Source: Clostridia bacterium (GTDB lineage: Bacteria; Bacillota; Clostridia; Oscillospirales; Acutalibacteraceae). Taken from it: DNA of 30,775 nucleotides. The position numbers and the translations under genes are program-made. The stretch spans positions 1 through 30,775 of the forward strand of contig JAGBSU010000190.1 in NCBI GenBank assembly GCA_017631705.1, read 5' to 3'. Of this stretch, positions 16,902 through 28,019 are shown piece by piece (within the stretch, counting starts at the first letter, position 1; each line of letters begins with the position of its first letter). The notes beneath the pieces were generated by a model. That model was not told the DNA's origin, made no database searches, and was given only the letters and a program-made list of their open reading frames with translations.

Positions 16902-17447
16902 TCAAACGGTTTTTCTAATCGATTTTAACAGCGGCACTAGCAGGACTGCAAACACCACGGTTGTCACGGTGCTGACCACAATTCGAATCGACAATGCACC
17001 AAATACCACGGCCGGTGAATAGTACCCGTAAATCACGCTGTCCAAATAAATCACGACGGTGTTGCAAGCCGTCACCAACAATGAAGACAGCACCGTGTTC
17101 GCACATAGCGGCCAAAAGGTTTCTCGCCGACCGAACGCACGGTACAACAGTCCCACCGAAAGGCCTCGAACGGCGGCCGGTAAAATCCAAAAAATTGTTG
17201 TCGGGGTTAGCCCGTAGGTGACCAGCTGTGTCAGCAGTTCGCTAACCGCCCCAACCACCATGCCGGAAACCGGACCGAATAAAATAGCCGCAACTATGGT
17301 AGGCAAACTGTTTAACGGAATCTTCATCGTTCCGCCTGTGGCGGTGGAAAGGTAGGTAGACAGCACATCCAGCAAAAAGCATAATGCTATCATCGCTGCC
17401 TGCACACATAATCCGATTGTTTTGTTCTTAAATGGTTGTTTTGACAT
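16902..17447 (-). CDS. folT: ECF transporter S component, folate-specific (FolT-like)
   Basis: Membrane substrate-binding subunit of an energy-coupling-factor vitamin importer. It needs EcfT and two EcfA ATPases, none of which are in the window. The 181 residues form about six membrane segments with the typical LNSLPTIVAAILFGPVSGM followed by VVGAVSELL. The fold alone does not give the substrate. Folate is assigned because a THF riboswitch precedes the gene. The frame is open to 17609 across the riboswitch; the ATG at 17447 with an AAGGAGGAG site is the true start. It is the last gene of the minus-strand series that starts at 23359. Confidence 0.9.
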   Translation of the reverse strand: MSKQPFKNKTIGLCVQAAMIALCFLLDVLSTYLSTATGGTMKIPLNSLPTIVAAILFGPVSGMVVGAVSELLTQLVTYGLTPTTIFWILPAAVRGLSVGLLYRAFGRRETFWPLCANTVLSSLLVTACNTVVIYLDSVIYGYYSPAVVFGALSIRIVVSTVTTVVFAVLLVPLLKSIRKTV

Positions 17448-17452
17448 AAAAT

Positions 17453-17506
17453 CTCCTCCTTGTGGGCATTGCCCTTTTCCCTTTTTGTCGGCATACCAAG
17501 GAGAAG
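17453..17506 (-). promoter_or_regulatory. Possible RBS-sequestering element of the folT leader
   Basis: On the minus strand CTTCTCCTT (17506-17498) can pair over nine positions, with one G-U, with the folT ribosome binding site AAGGAGGAG (17461-17453). That would hide the site. A small GGGC/GCCC hairpin (17464-17474) lies between the arms. The alternative pairing that would free the site when ligand is absent is not clear by eye. Confidence 0.55.
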
Positions 17507-17525
17507 TCTCGTTGATTATGTCACG

Positions 17526-17622
17526 ACAGCGGGATGCGACCGATGAACCGCAAGAATCTTCTTTTCGTCCATGGAGCAACTCCCCGTCTCCACAGCACTT
17601 AACGCACATCGGTCTACTCTGT
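17526..17622 (-). ncRNA. Tetrahydrofolate (THF-I, folT) riboswitch
   Basis: A 97-base RNA on the minus strand with the conserved THF-I elements in order: a P1 stem ACAG/CTGT at the ends, GAGTAG (17619-17614), GCGTTAAGTG (17605-17596), a hairpin with arms TGGAG/CTCCA around ACGGGGAGTTG, GCGGTT (17551-17546) and GCATCC (17537-17532). CCGATG pairs with CATCGG in the long helix. It begins 7 bases after the stop codon of the upstream ATP-grasp gene and lies about 80 bases before the folT ATG. THF binding should reduce folT expression. Confidence 0.93.
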
Positions 17623-17628
17623 TTTTCA

Positions 17629-18852
17629 TTAGTCTCGCAAGCCTTTATTCCCGAAATATCGTGCGTATTTCTTAAAATATCCGGCTTGGTTTTTTTGGAA
17701 ATATACCCACCGACGGAAATTGCGGTCTTTTTTGTAATACAGCGACCGACAAAGTTTCCGTTTGCGCAACAACTGCCGCGCTTTTTTCTTTAACTCCTCG
17801 TCTTCGACGTATTCAAAAATCAGTTGTTTCGGAATCAACGTCCACAAGGTTTCGCCGTTGGCAATGGTACATTCGGCAGGTTTATCCAGCAGCACATCTT
17901 CTACCAAATACTGTGCCAGATTATATCCTTCGGCGGTAACAAAAAAACTGCTTCGCCCTTGCCGCGGATTCATTTCAAAAATCTTATATTGTCCGTCACG
18001 GCTATCAAACTTGAAATCAAAGTTGGAAAATCCAATGTATCCGATATCCTCCAAAAACGCTTTCATTTGCCGTGCCAACTGACGGTCCTCCACCGGGATA
18101 ATCGCCGCATAACTGCCGATTCCCTCGGGAGAATGTTCTTCCAACAATGCCTGACCCAACGCAATTAACCGCACTTTTTTGTCTTTGTCACTGTAACAGT
18201 TCATCACGCGCATGTGACTGTCGTCACCGGGAATATATTCCTGCACAATCAAGTGGTCTTGATACGAAGAACCGTAAATTGCCGCGGTAATCGCATCAAA
18301 TTCGCTTTTATCTTCGGCGATAAACACCTTTTTCTTGTGCGGGAAACGGCAGTTCCAATAAGCCACGCTGTTAGACGGTTTGATAACCACCGGAAACGCA
18401 AACGGGATTTCTGCCGTTTGATAACTGTTCACCGTCACGGTCATGGTTTTCGGATAGGCAAACCCGTATTTTTCGCAAAGTCCGTAAAAGGATTCTTTCG
18501 TTTCCAGTTGCATGAGCAACTGCTCGTCAATACACGCAAAACGATACCGGTCACGCAATGCATCTTGGTTGCGTACCAACAATTTCATATAATTGTCGCC
18601 ACACGGCACCAATAACAGCGGCGTATCGGAAGGATACCGTTCGGCAAAACGAAGCAACGTTTCGCAAAAAACATCGTCTTCTTCCAAGCGCGATTCCACC
18701 ACGTCTACCGACACGATACGGCTGTTGGATGTTGCCCCAAGCCTTCCTTTGCCGATAGCCACCGACGTGATCCCGTAAGCTTCGTGAAACGAACGCGCCA
18801 TACCGTACACGTTCACGTCACTACCCAGTAACACCGGAACAAACGGTTGCAT
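17629..18852 (-). CDS. ATP-grasp ligase resembling D-aspartate ligase (Aslfm family)
   Basis: Enterococcus faecium Aslfm joins D-aspartate to the Lys side chain of the peptidoglycan precursor, forming the interpeptide bridge. This 407-residue protein opens with PVLLGSDVNVYGMARSFHEA, which matches my memory of the Aslfm start (PILLGSDMNVYGMARSFNEA) almost residue for residue. Further matches are VQEYIPGDDSHMRV, GFSNFDFKFDSRDGQYK and FEMNPRQGRSSFF, the last two being ATP-grasp metal-binding blocks. The C-terminus is basic. No aspartate racemase is adjacent. If this organism has meso-DAP peptidoglycan, another amino acid or acceptor is possible. The ATG at 18852 follows GAAGGTG; it lies 23 bases after guaB. 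Confidence 0.78.
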   Translation of the reverse strand: MQPFVPVLLGSDVNVYGMARSFHEAYGITSVAIGKGRLGATSNSRIVSVDVVESRLEEDDVFCETLLRFAERYPSDTPLLLVPCGDNYMKLLVRNQDALRDRYRFACIDEQLLMQLETKESFYGLCEKYGFAYPKTMTVTVNSYQTAEIPFAFPVVIKPSNSVAYWNCRFPHKKKVFIAEDKSEFDAITAAIYGSSYQDHLIVQEYIPGDDSHMRVMNCYSDKDKKVRLIALGQALLEEHSPEGIGSYAAIIPVEDRQLARQMKAFLEDIGYIGFSNFDFKFDSRDGQYKIFEMNPRQGRSSFFVTAEGYNLAQYLVEDVLLDKPAECTIANGETLWTLIPKQLIFEYVEDEELKKKARQLLRKRKLCRSLYYKKDRNFRRWVYFQKNQAGYFKKYARYFGNKGLRD

Positions 18853-18875
18853 ACAAACACCTTCTTATCGCAAAA

Positions 18876-22179
<3,304 letters not shown>

Positions 22180-22183
22180 GTCT

Positions 22184-23359
22184 TCACCTCACCTCACACA
22201 CAAACGACCGTCCGTCTGACCGCATCAACTGTCCGTCCTCATCAAACGATAGGTTCTCGATATCCGAGTGCGTATATTTGCGAATATCACGCAACCGAAA
22301 CTCGTCCCCTGCTGTGGCAAACGTAATCGCCATGCCGTGTCGCTTGGCACGTCCCGTCCGCCCGATACGGTGAAGATAATATTCGTTTTCTTCGGGAATA
22401 TCGTAGTTGAAAACAGCCTCAACGTCGTCCACGTCAATACCACGTGCCGCCACGTCGGTGGCTACCAGCACTTCGAATTTTCCTTTACGGAAACCTTCCA
22501 TCACACGGTTGCGTTGCCCTTGCGGAATATCCCCATGCAAGCAATCTACGGACATTTCGCGCTTTTGCAACTGTTTGGTGAGCCATTGTACCGTGCTTTT
22601 TCGGTTACAGAAAATCATCATACGTTGCAAGTCCAACAACTGTTTAAGCGAACAAATCAATGCCGGTCGGTCGGCATCCTCTGCCGGTACAACATATTGT
22701 GCAATGTCCGGACGGGCACTCCCTTCGGCTTCTACCGTAATCTCCACCGCATCGCGTTGGTATTCCCAAGCGACGTTCATCACTTCGCGTGACATCGTCG
22801 CACTAAACAGCGCCACCTGCGTATCGCCTGGTGTGGCGTTTAAAATTTTTCTCACGTCACGGACAAAGCCCATTTTGAGCCTCTCATCCGCTTCATCCAA
22901 CACAGCGGTATATACATTACCAAGCCATACGGTACCGCGGTTCATGTGGTCAATCAACCGCCCGGGAGTGGCAACCACCACCGTCGGTTTCTTTTTCAAG
23001 GCTGCCAGTTGCCGCCCGATGGGTTGTCCGCCGTACAGCGCAACAATGCGAACTTCCGGCATAAATGCCGCTAATTGTTGCAAATCATCGGTAATCTGTA
23101 TGCACGACTCCCGTGTCGGGCACACTACGATTGCCTGAATATCCTCACAATCCGGACGGTAGCATTCCAACAGCGGAATACCAAAAGAACAAGTTTTTCC
23201 CGTGCCGGTAGGCGCTTTGGCGGTTACATCTCGCCCCTCTAACAGCGGTAAAATCGCACGTTCTTGAATCGGGGTCGGTTCAGAAAAACCCATGGCAGAA
23301 AGTGCCCGCATCAATTCCGGACGTAATTCCAATGCTTCAAATCCGTTTTTTTCTGTCAT
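22184..23359 (-). CDS. DEAD-box RNA helicase
   Basis: ATP-dependent RNA remodelling enzyme, 391 residues. All core motifs are visible: the Q motif ([11 protein letters not shown]), motif I APTGTGKT, Ia/Ib PTRES and TPGR, motif II DEAD (in [13 protein letters not shown]), motif [18 protein letters not shown] and HRIGRTGRA. There is almost no C-terminal extension, so it is a minimal core helicase rather than a DeaD/CshA with an RNA-binding tail. The ATG at 23359 follows a GAGGGGTAGG stretch; the open frame 72 bases further upstream lacks a site. It is the first gene of the series ending in folT. Confidence 0.92.
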   Translation of the reverse strand: MTEKNGFEALELRPELMRALSAMGFSEPTPIQERAILPLLEGRDVTAKAPTGTGKTCSFGIPLLECYRPDCEDIQAIVVCPTRESCIQITDDLQQLAAFMPEVRIVALYGGQPIGRQLAALKKKPTVVVATPGRLIDHMNRGTVWLGNVYTAVLDEADERLKMGFVRDVRKILNATPGDTQVALFSATMSREVMNVAWEYQRDAVEITVEAEGSARPDIAQYVVPAEDADRPALICSLKQLLDLQRMMIFCNRKSTVQWLTKQLQKREMSVDCLHGDIPQGQRNRVMEGFRKGKFEVLVATDVAARGIDVDDVEAVFNYDIPEENEYYLHRIGRTGRAKRHGMAITFATAGDEFRLRDIRKYTHSDIENLSFDEDGQLMRSDGRSFVCEVR

Positions 23360-23402
23360 TCCTACCCCTCTTTCTGTGCGTATTTTGTTGTATATTCGTT
23401 TT

Positions 23403-23431
23403 AGTATACCATAAAAACACCGTTTGGGCAA
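23403..23431 (-). promoter_or_regulatory. Promoter before the helicase-lepA-guaB-ligase-folT series
   Basis: Minus-strand TTGCCC (23431-23426) and TATACT (23408-23403) with a 17-base spacer, about 45 bases before the helicase ATG. It is the only good promoter I found for the whole series. Confidence 0.6.
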
Positions 23432-23452
23432 GACCTAAACGCAGATTTTCTT

Positions 23453-23788
23453 TTAACCTGTATATGCCTCTATTAACTCCGCAAAAGCCTCTTCGCTTTC
23501 CCAAGTGATGCCGTTTTTCAATCGATTTTGCTCTTCTTTCGGCAACGAGGAAACTCTCACCTCGTACACCTCTTCCGGAACGGTGTTTTCACCGTCAAAC
23601 CGCGCCAAATTCCCTTCCCATATTCCTAAATACGGAAGCGGGCTTTTTTCGCTCTGCGCTTTTTGTTCAGGATTGTTTTTCATCGGAATCAAAGTGCTTG
23701 TCCATGCCGCAATCCCAACAAGCAACAAACACGCCACCCAAACCGGTGTCCATTGTTTTCGTTTTTGGCTTTTTGTTTCTTGTTGCAA
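23453..23788 (-). CDS. Small membrane-anchored protein with BofC C-terminal-like domain
   Basis: A 111-residue protein with a basic N-terminus, one membrane segment at about residues 15-35, and an extracytoplasmic part of about 75 residues. The sequence YLGIWEGNLARFDGENTV followed by VYEVRVSSLPKEEQNRLKNG and EEAFAELIEAYTG resembles the C-terminal domain of BofC. In Bacillus BofC inhibits the SpoIVB protease in the forespore intermembrane space. It starts with TTG at 23788, 7 bases after a GGAGGGG site. It is divergent from the penicillin-binding protein gene. The BofC link is from remembered motif shape only; function here is unproven. Confidence 0.6.
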   Translation of the reverse strand: MQQETKSQKRKQWTPVWVACLLLVGIAAWTSTLIPMKNNPEQKAQSEKSPLPYLGIWEGNLARFDGENTVPEEVYEVRVSSLPKEEQNRLKNGITWESEEAFAELIEAYTG

Positions 23789-23837
23789 GAAATTCCCCTC
23801 CTTTTTAGGTTAGTGTAAACCACCTTGCCTGAAAATA

Positions 23838-23850
23838 TGTAATATTTACA
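23838..23850. repeat. Short inverted repeat in the divergent BofC-like/PBP gap
   Basis: TGTAA-TAT-TTACA, a perfect 5-3-5 inverted repeat 11 bases upstream of the PBP -35 box. It could be an operator or chance in an AT-rich region. Confidence 0.3.
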
Positions 23851-23860
23851 ATTTCGATGT

Positions 23861-23888
23861 TTGACTTTTTGACAGAAGTGTTTATAAT
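23861..23888 (+). promoter_or_regulatory. Promoter of the penicillin-binding protein gene
   Basis: TTGACT (23861-23866) and TATAAT (23883-23888) with a 16-base spacer, about 60 bases before the ATG. Confidence 0.75.
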
Positions 23889-23949
23889 ATAGGTATGGTA
23901 TTATTGGGGTTTGCTTGCCCGATGGATTCGCATGAAAAGGAGAAACGGC

Positions 23950-26133
23950 ATGACATTTCAAAAACCGGATTGGCTGGACCGCTTTTTAACACAAAATAAA
24001 AAACTTCTTTCGCTTTTGGGAAAGATTTTTATGACTTTACTGCTGGTGTTAGTTATCACCGGCACGATGGTGCTGTGTGCATTGACCGTGTACGTCGCAA
24101 CCAACTTTGATGGACAAACCAATTTGCCCGATGTGGATTCCATTAACAAAAATCAAACAAGTATTGTTATGACCTTAAATGAAAGCACCGGTCAGTATGA
24201 AGAGTTTGAACGCTTAAGCGGCATCAAGCGCGTCTTTGTTTCGCTCAACGACATACCGGTCAACATGCAAAACGCTGTCATTTCTATTGAAGACGAGCGT
24301 TTTAACGAACATTTCGGCGTGGATTGGAAGCGTACGGTTTCGGCTTTTGCCAACCTTATTTTGAAGTTCAATGATACCGAATACGGTGGCTCAACCCTCA
24401 CACAACAGCTCATTAAGGTGATGACCGGAAACGACGACCACTCCATTCAACGAAAAGTGATTGAAATTTTAACGGCGATTGAAATGGAAAAATACTATTC
24501 TAAAGAAGAAATATTGCAAGCGTATCTCAACTTAATGCCGCTTAGCAGTAATGTCACTGGTGTCGGCGCCGGTGCCAACTACTTTTTCGGTGTCGAAGCA
24601 AAAGACCTCACCTTGGCACAATGTGCCGCATTGGCAAGCATCACGAACAACCCCGTAAAATACGACCCATATCGTCGACCGGAAAACCTCCGTCGTCGTC
24701 AACGGTTGGTATTGCGTAAAATGTATGAACTCGGCTCTATTACCGCCGACGAATACCAACAAGCACTCGGTGAAGAATTGCACTTTAAGAGCAGTGCCAA
24801 ATCGTCAGCCGTATCCGATTGGTATACCGATATGTTAATCGACGATGTCGCCGCGGAGCTGGTGGACACCTACGGTTACACCGATGCCCAAGCCAAGAAC
24901 ATGATTTTCTACGGTGGGTTAACCATTTATTCGTGTGAAAATCCGGCTTTGCAAGCAAAGGTTGAAGCCATTTATGCCGATGACGCTAACTTCCCCGAAC
25001 AATCTATCACCGACGAAGCAGTACCGCAAGCGGCTATCTATGTCATGGATTATACCGGAAAAACTGTTGCCGTTGTCGGCGGAAGAGGCGAAAAAACTGC
25101 CAACCGCATTTTCAATCGCGCCACCGATTCGTTGCGTCAACCGGGTTCTTCTATCAAACCGCTATCTGTTTATTCTCCCGCGGTTCAATTGAATTTAATT
25201 CATTTTTCCTCTCAAGTCAAGGATTGCTATATTGTCTTAAAAGACGGAACAAAATGGCCTAAAAACGTCAACCAATCCTCTCCTCGTGACAACGGCATTA
25301 CCTTAGTGGATTATGCGGTGCAGGCGTCCATGAACACCGTGCCGGCACAGCTCATGCAAACCATCACCCCCAAGCGCTCCTTTGACTTTGTAACCACTTC
25401 TCTTAACATTTCTTCGTTAGTTACTTCCAATGAAAAAAATCAAACCGATATTGATTTTGCCCCTATGACCTTGGGCGGCTTAACCGCCGGTGTCTACCCG
25501 CGTGAAATGGCGGCGGCTTATCAAATATTCGGTAACGGCGGTTATTATAACGAGCCCTATTCCTTTACAAAAGTAGAACAAAACGGCGAAGTCATTTTGC
25601 AAAAAAGCTCTACCGCCGTACAAGTATTAGACGAAAACTCCGCTTATGTCATGAATCGGCTGTTACAACATGTCGTCACCGGTGATCGCGGTGCCACGGC
25701 ACGCGCTTTACGCAATTCATGGAAAGGCTGGGAAGTGTTTGCCAAAACCGGTACCACACAGCAAAATAACGACGTGTGGTTGGTCGGCGGCACTCCGAAA
25801 TATGTAGCGGCGAGCTGGTTCGGATATGATAAAAACCAAAAAATCAGCAACCAAAACAAGCCCACGGCACGTAACCTGTGGAACAAAACGATGTTGGCTC
25901 TTCACGAAGGGATGGAACCAATGTCTTTTGAAAACAAAGGCACCACCGTGGAAGCCGCTTTTTGTGCCGAAACCGGCCAATTAGCAACCCCCAAATGTCC
26001 CAAAACCGGCACCGGCGTTTATAAGCCGGATTTCATGCCGGAGCCGTGTACCAAGCACGGCGACCCTGTCAGCACCACCACCGATTCAACCGGCACCTCT
26101 ACTATATTCTCTGCTGAAACGACACTTTCGTAA
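23950..26133 (+). CDS. Class A penicillin-binding protein (bifunctional transglycosylase/transpeptidase)
   Basis: Polymerises and cross-links peptidoglycan outside the membrane. The 727-residue product has one N-terminal membrane segment (about residues 25-50). The GT51 transglycosylase domain has the catalytic Glu in SIEDERFNEHFGVDW and the block GGSTLTQQLIK. The transpeptidase domain has the Ser in GSSIKP (about 400), SMN near 460 and KTGT near 599. The C-terminal 60 residues are Cys-containing and Thr/Ser-rich. The ATG at 23950 has AAGGAGA; the frame is open from 23911 without a better site. In many Clostridia this is the main class A PBP (PBP1-like). Confidence 0.95.
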   Translation: MTFQKPDWLDRFLTQNKKLLSLLGKIFMTLLLVLVITGTMVLCALTVYVATNFDGQTNLPDVDSINKNQTSIVMTLNESTGQYEEFERLSGIKRVFVSLNDIPVNMQNAVISIEDERFNEHFGVDWKRTVSAFANLILKFNDTEYGGSTLTQQLIKVMTGNDDHSIQRKVIEILTAIEMEKYYSKEEILQAYLNLMPLSSNVTGVGAGANYFFGVEAKDLTLAQCAALASITNNPVKYDPYRRPENLRRRQRLVLRKMYELGSITADEYQQALGEELHFKSSAKSSAVSDWYTDMLIDDVAAELVDTYGYTDAQAKNMIFYGGLTIYSCENPALQAKVEAIYADDANFPEQSITDEAVPQAAIYVMDYTGKTVAVVGGRGEKTANRIFNRATDSLRQPGSSIKPLSVYSPAVQLNLIHFSSQVKDCYIVLKDGTKWPKNVNQSSPRDNGITLVDYAVQASMNTVPAQLMQTITPKRSFDFVTTSLNISSLVTSNEKNQTDIDFAPMTLGGLTAGVYPREMAAAYQIFGNGGYYNEPYSFTKVEQNGEVILQKSSTAVQVLDENSAYVMNRLLQHVVTGDRGATARALRNSWKGWEVFAKTGTTQQNNDVWLVGGTPKYVAASWFGYDKNQKISNQNKPTARNLWNKTMLALHEGMEPMSFENKGTTVEAAFCAETGQLATPKCPKTGTGVYKPDFMPEPCTKHGDPVSTTTDSTGTSTIFSAETTLS

Positions 26134-26160
26134 AAATTTTCATTTTTGTGTAAATTTCCC

Positions 26161-26189
26161 TTGCTTTTTACAAAAAAACATGATATGAT
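26161..26189 (+). promoter_or_regulatory. Promoter of the pheB-like/hom/lysC operon
   Basis: TTGCTT (26161-26166) and TATGAT (26184-26189) with a 17-base spacer, starting 27 bases after the PBP stop. The leader to the first start codon is only about 40 bases, too short for a T-box or lysine riboswitch. Confidence 0.6.
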
Positions 26190-26231
26190 TGTTCTCGTTT
26201 ACAAGACAATTGTTTTTTGGGGGTGGACACT

Positions 26232-26699
26232 TTGCAAAAACCTCTTTCTTCGGAAGATTGGATTTTGGTGCGCGCTGATGCCCTGCCGGAGGTATACCGC
26301 AAAGTGCTTGCCGCACAAACCGCATTGTCAACGGGAGCGTGTTCTTCCGTCAGCGAAGCCGTTCGAGTACACGGTTTGTCCCGCAGCGCCTTTTATAAAT
26401 ACAAGGATGCGGTGGCAGTGTATTTCGGAAAAACGGCTTCTTCTTTTGTTACGATTGAACTGATTTTGCAGGATTGCCCCGGTGTGCTTTCCGGTGTGTT
26501 GGCGGCTTTCGCCAAAGTCGGTGCAAACATTATCACGGTCAATCAAAATTCGCCGGTTAACGGCAGCGCGCTTATTTCCATTTGTGCACAAACCAATAAC
26601 ATGTCGGTTTCTTTGGATGTGTTTGCTGATAAACTGGGGCGCGTCCCCGGTGTTCAGCGCATTGCGGCCATGCGTCGAGACGCTTCTGTGTCAGATTAA
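26232..26699 (+). CDS. pheB: ACT-domain protein, PheB/UPF0735 family
   Basis: Small protein with an N-terminal helix-turn-helix-like part (SVSEAVRVHGLSRSAFYKYK, about residues 37-56) and a C-terminal ACT domain (TIELILQDCPGVLSGVLAAF onward) that may bind an amino acid. The family commonly sits before hom in Firmicutes, as here, and is thought to be regulatory; a catalytic role has not been shown to my knowledge. The frame offers TTG 26217, GTG 26223 and TTG 26232. The GGGGGTGG site best fits TTG 26232, giving 155 residues. Confidence 0.85.
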   Translation: MQKPLSSEDWILVRADALPEVYRKVLAAQTALSTGACSSVSEAVRVHGLSRSAFYKYKDAVAVYFGKTASSFVTIELILQDCPGVLSGVLAAFAKVGANIITVNQNSPVNGSALISICAQTNNMSVSLDVFADKLGRVPGVQRIAAMRRDASVSD

Positions 26700-26765
26700 A
26701 AGGCGCAAACCGCAAATAAGACAAAATCGGGTAACGAACGTTATCCCGGGAAAGTGGGAAAAACT

Positions 26766-27992
26766 ATGATTTCAATTGCTGTGTTAGGGCATGGTGTGGT
26801 CGGCTCCGGCGTTGCCGAGGTATTGACAATCAACCAAGGCTCCATCACCGAAAAAGTCGGTCAACCCGTCGTCGTAAAACGGATTTTAGATTTACGCAGT
26901 TTTCCTCAGCTGCCGTATGCCGATAAATTCACCACCAACTTTGACGACATCGTAAACGATACAGAGATTTCCATCGTGGTGGAAACGATGGGCGGTTTAC
27001 ACCCGGCGTACGATTACGCCAAAGCCGCTTTGTCCGCCGGAAAAAGCGTGGTCACCTCCAACAAAGAACTTGTTGCCGCCAAAGGCGACGAATTGTTGGC
27101 GTTAGCACAGGCAAACAATGTAAGCTTTTTGTTTGAAGCCAGCGTCGGCGGTGGTATTCCGATTATCCGCCCGCTTTGGCAATGCTTAGCCGCTAACGAG
27201 GTTGAAGGTATCGCTGGTATTCTCAATGGCACTACCAACTTCATGCTTACTCACATGGTGCAAGACGGTATGAGTTTTGAGGATGCCCTCGCTTTGGCAC
27301 AACAACTCGGTTATGCCGAACGCAACCCTGCCGCCGATGTTGAAGGCATGGATGCGTGCCGCAAAATTTGCATTTTAGCGTCACTCGCTTTTGGAAAGCA
27401 CGTTTATCCTGACCAAGTACATACCGAAGGTATTACGCACTTAACTGCTGCTGACGTTCGTTGTGCTGAGCAGTTAGGTTGCGTGATTAAACTCATTGGT
27501 AAAGCGCGTCGCACCGAAGACGGTGTCTACTGTTTGGTCGCCCCCATGCTGGTGCCCAAAGATTCCATACTTTCCGGTGTGAACGATGTGTTCAACGCGA
27601 TATTGGTACAAGGCAATGCCGTGGGCGATGTTGTCTTCTACGGCAAAGGCGCCGGCAAACTTCCCACGGCTTCTGCGGTAGTGGCGGATGTTATTGATGC
27701 CGCCAAACACCAAGGCGCTCCTCATTGTTTGTCGTGGGAGCCCGCCGCACCGAATCATGTGTTAAACTCGACCGACGAAGCGTTTTCCTTTCTCATTCGG
27801 TTCGAAACCACCGAAAGAGAAGCGCTCTCTGCTCGCTTGGTTGAATCGTTCGGCGACATCACTGTGGTCAACTGTTTGGAAAACGAACTGGTTGTTGTCA
27901 CCTCGCCGCTGTCCGAAAAAGAATTATCCCGTCGTTTATCCGCATTACCGGAAGCTGCGCCGATTTCTTGTTTGCGCATCGCATCTCTGTAA
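26766..27992 (+). CDS. hom: Homoserine dehydrogenase
   Basis: Reduces aspartate semialdehyde to homoserine with NAD(P)H, the branch toward threonine and methionine. The 408 residues run: Rossmann start IAVLGHGVVGSGVAEVL, the SNKELVAAKG loop with a catalytic Lys, SVGGGIPIIRPL, GILNGTTNFML, and DVEGMDACRKICILA near residue 196. A C-terminal ACT domain follows from about 330, the site of threonine feedback in relatives. The ATG at 26766 is preferred to GTG 26754, though the ribosome site is weak for both. It follows the ACT protein by 66 bases and precedes lysC by 27. Confidence 0.96.
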   Translation: MISIAVLGHGVVGSGVAEVLTINQGSITEKVGQPVVVKRILDLRSFPQLPYADKFTTNFDDIVNDTEISIVVETMGGLHPAYDYAKAALSAGKSVVTSNKELVAAKGDELLALAQANNVSFLFEASVGGGIPIIRPLWQCLAANEVEGIAGILNGTTNFMLTHMVQDGMSFEDALALAQQLGYAERNPAADVEGMDACRKICILASLAFGKHVYPDQVHTEGITHLTAADVRCAEQLGCVIKLIGKARRTEDGVYCLVAPMLVPKDSILSGVNDVFNAILVQGNAVGDVVFYGKGAGKLPTASAVVADVIDAAKHQGAPHCLSWEPAAPNHVLNSTDEAFSFLIRFETTEREALSARLVESFGDITVVNCLENELVVVTSPLSEKELSRRLSALPEAAPISCLRIASL

Positions 27993-28019
27993 TGTTGTAC
28001 TATTAAGGAGGCTCTTTCC

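Noticed and set aside
26134..26231. T-box or lysine riboswitch before the hom/lysC operon
   Set aside because: Fewer than 100 bases separate the genes and most are promoter; no specifier loop, T-box sequence or lysine aptamer core is present.
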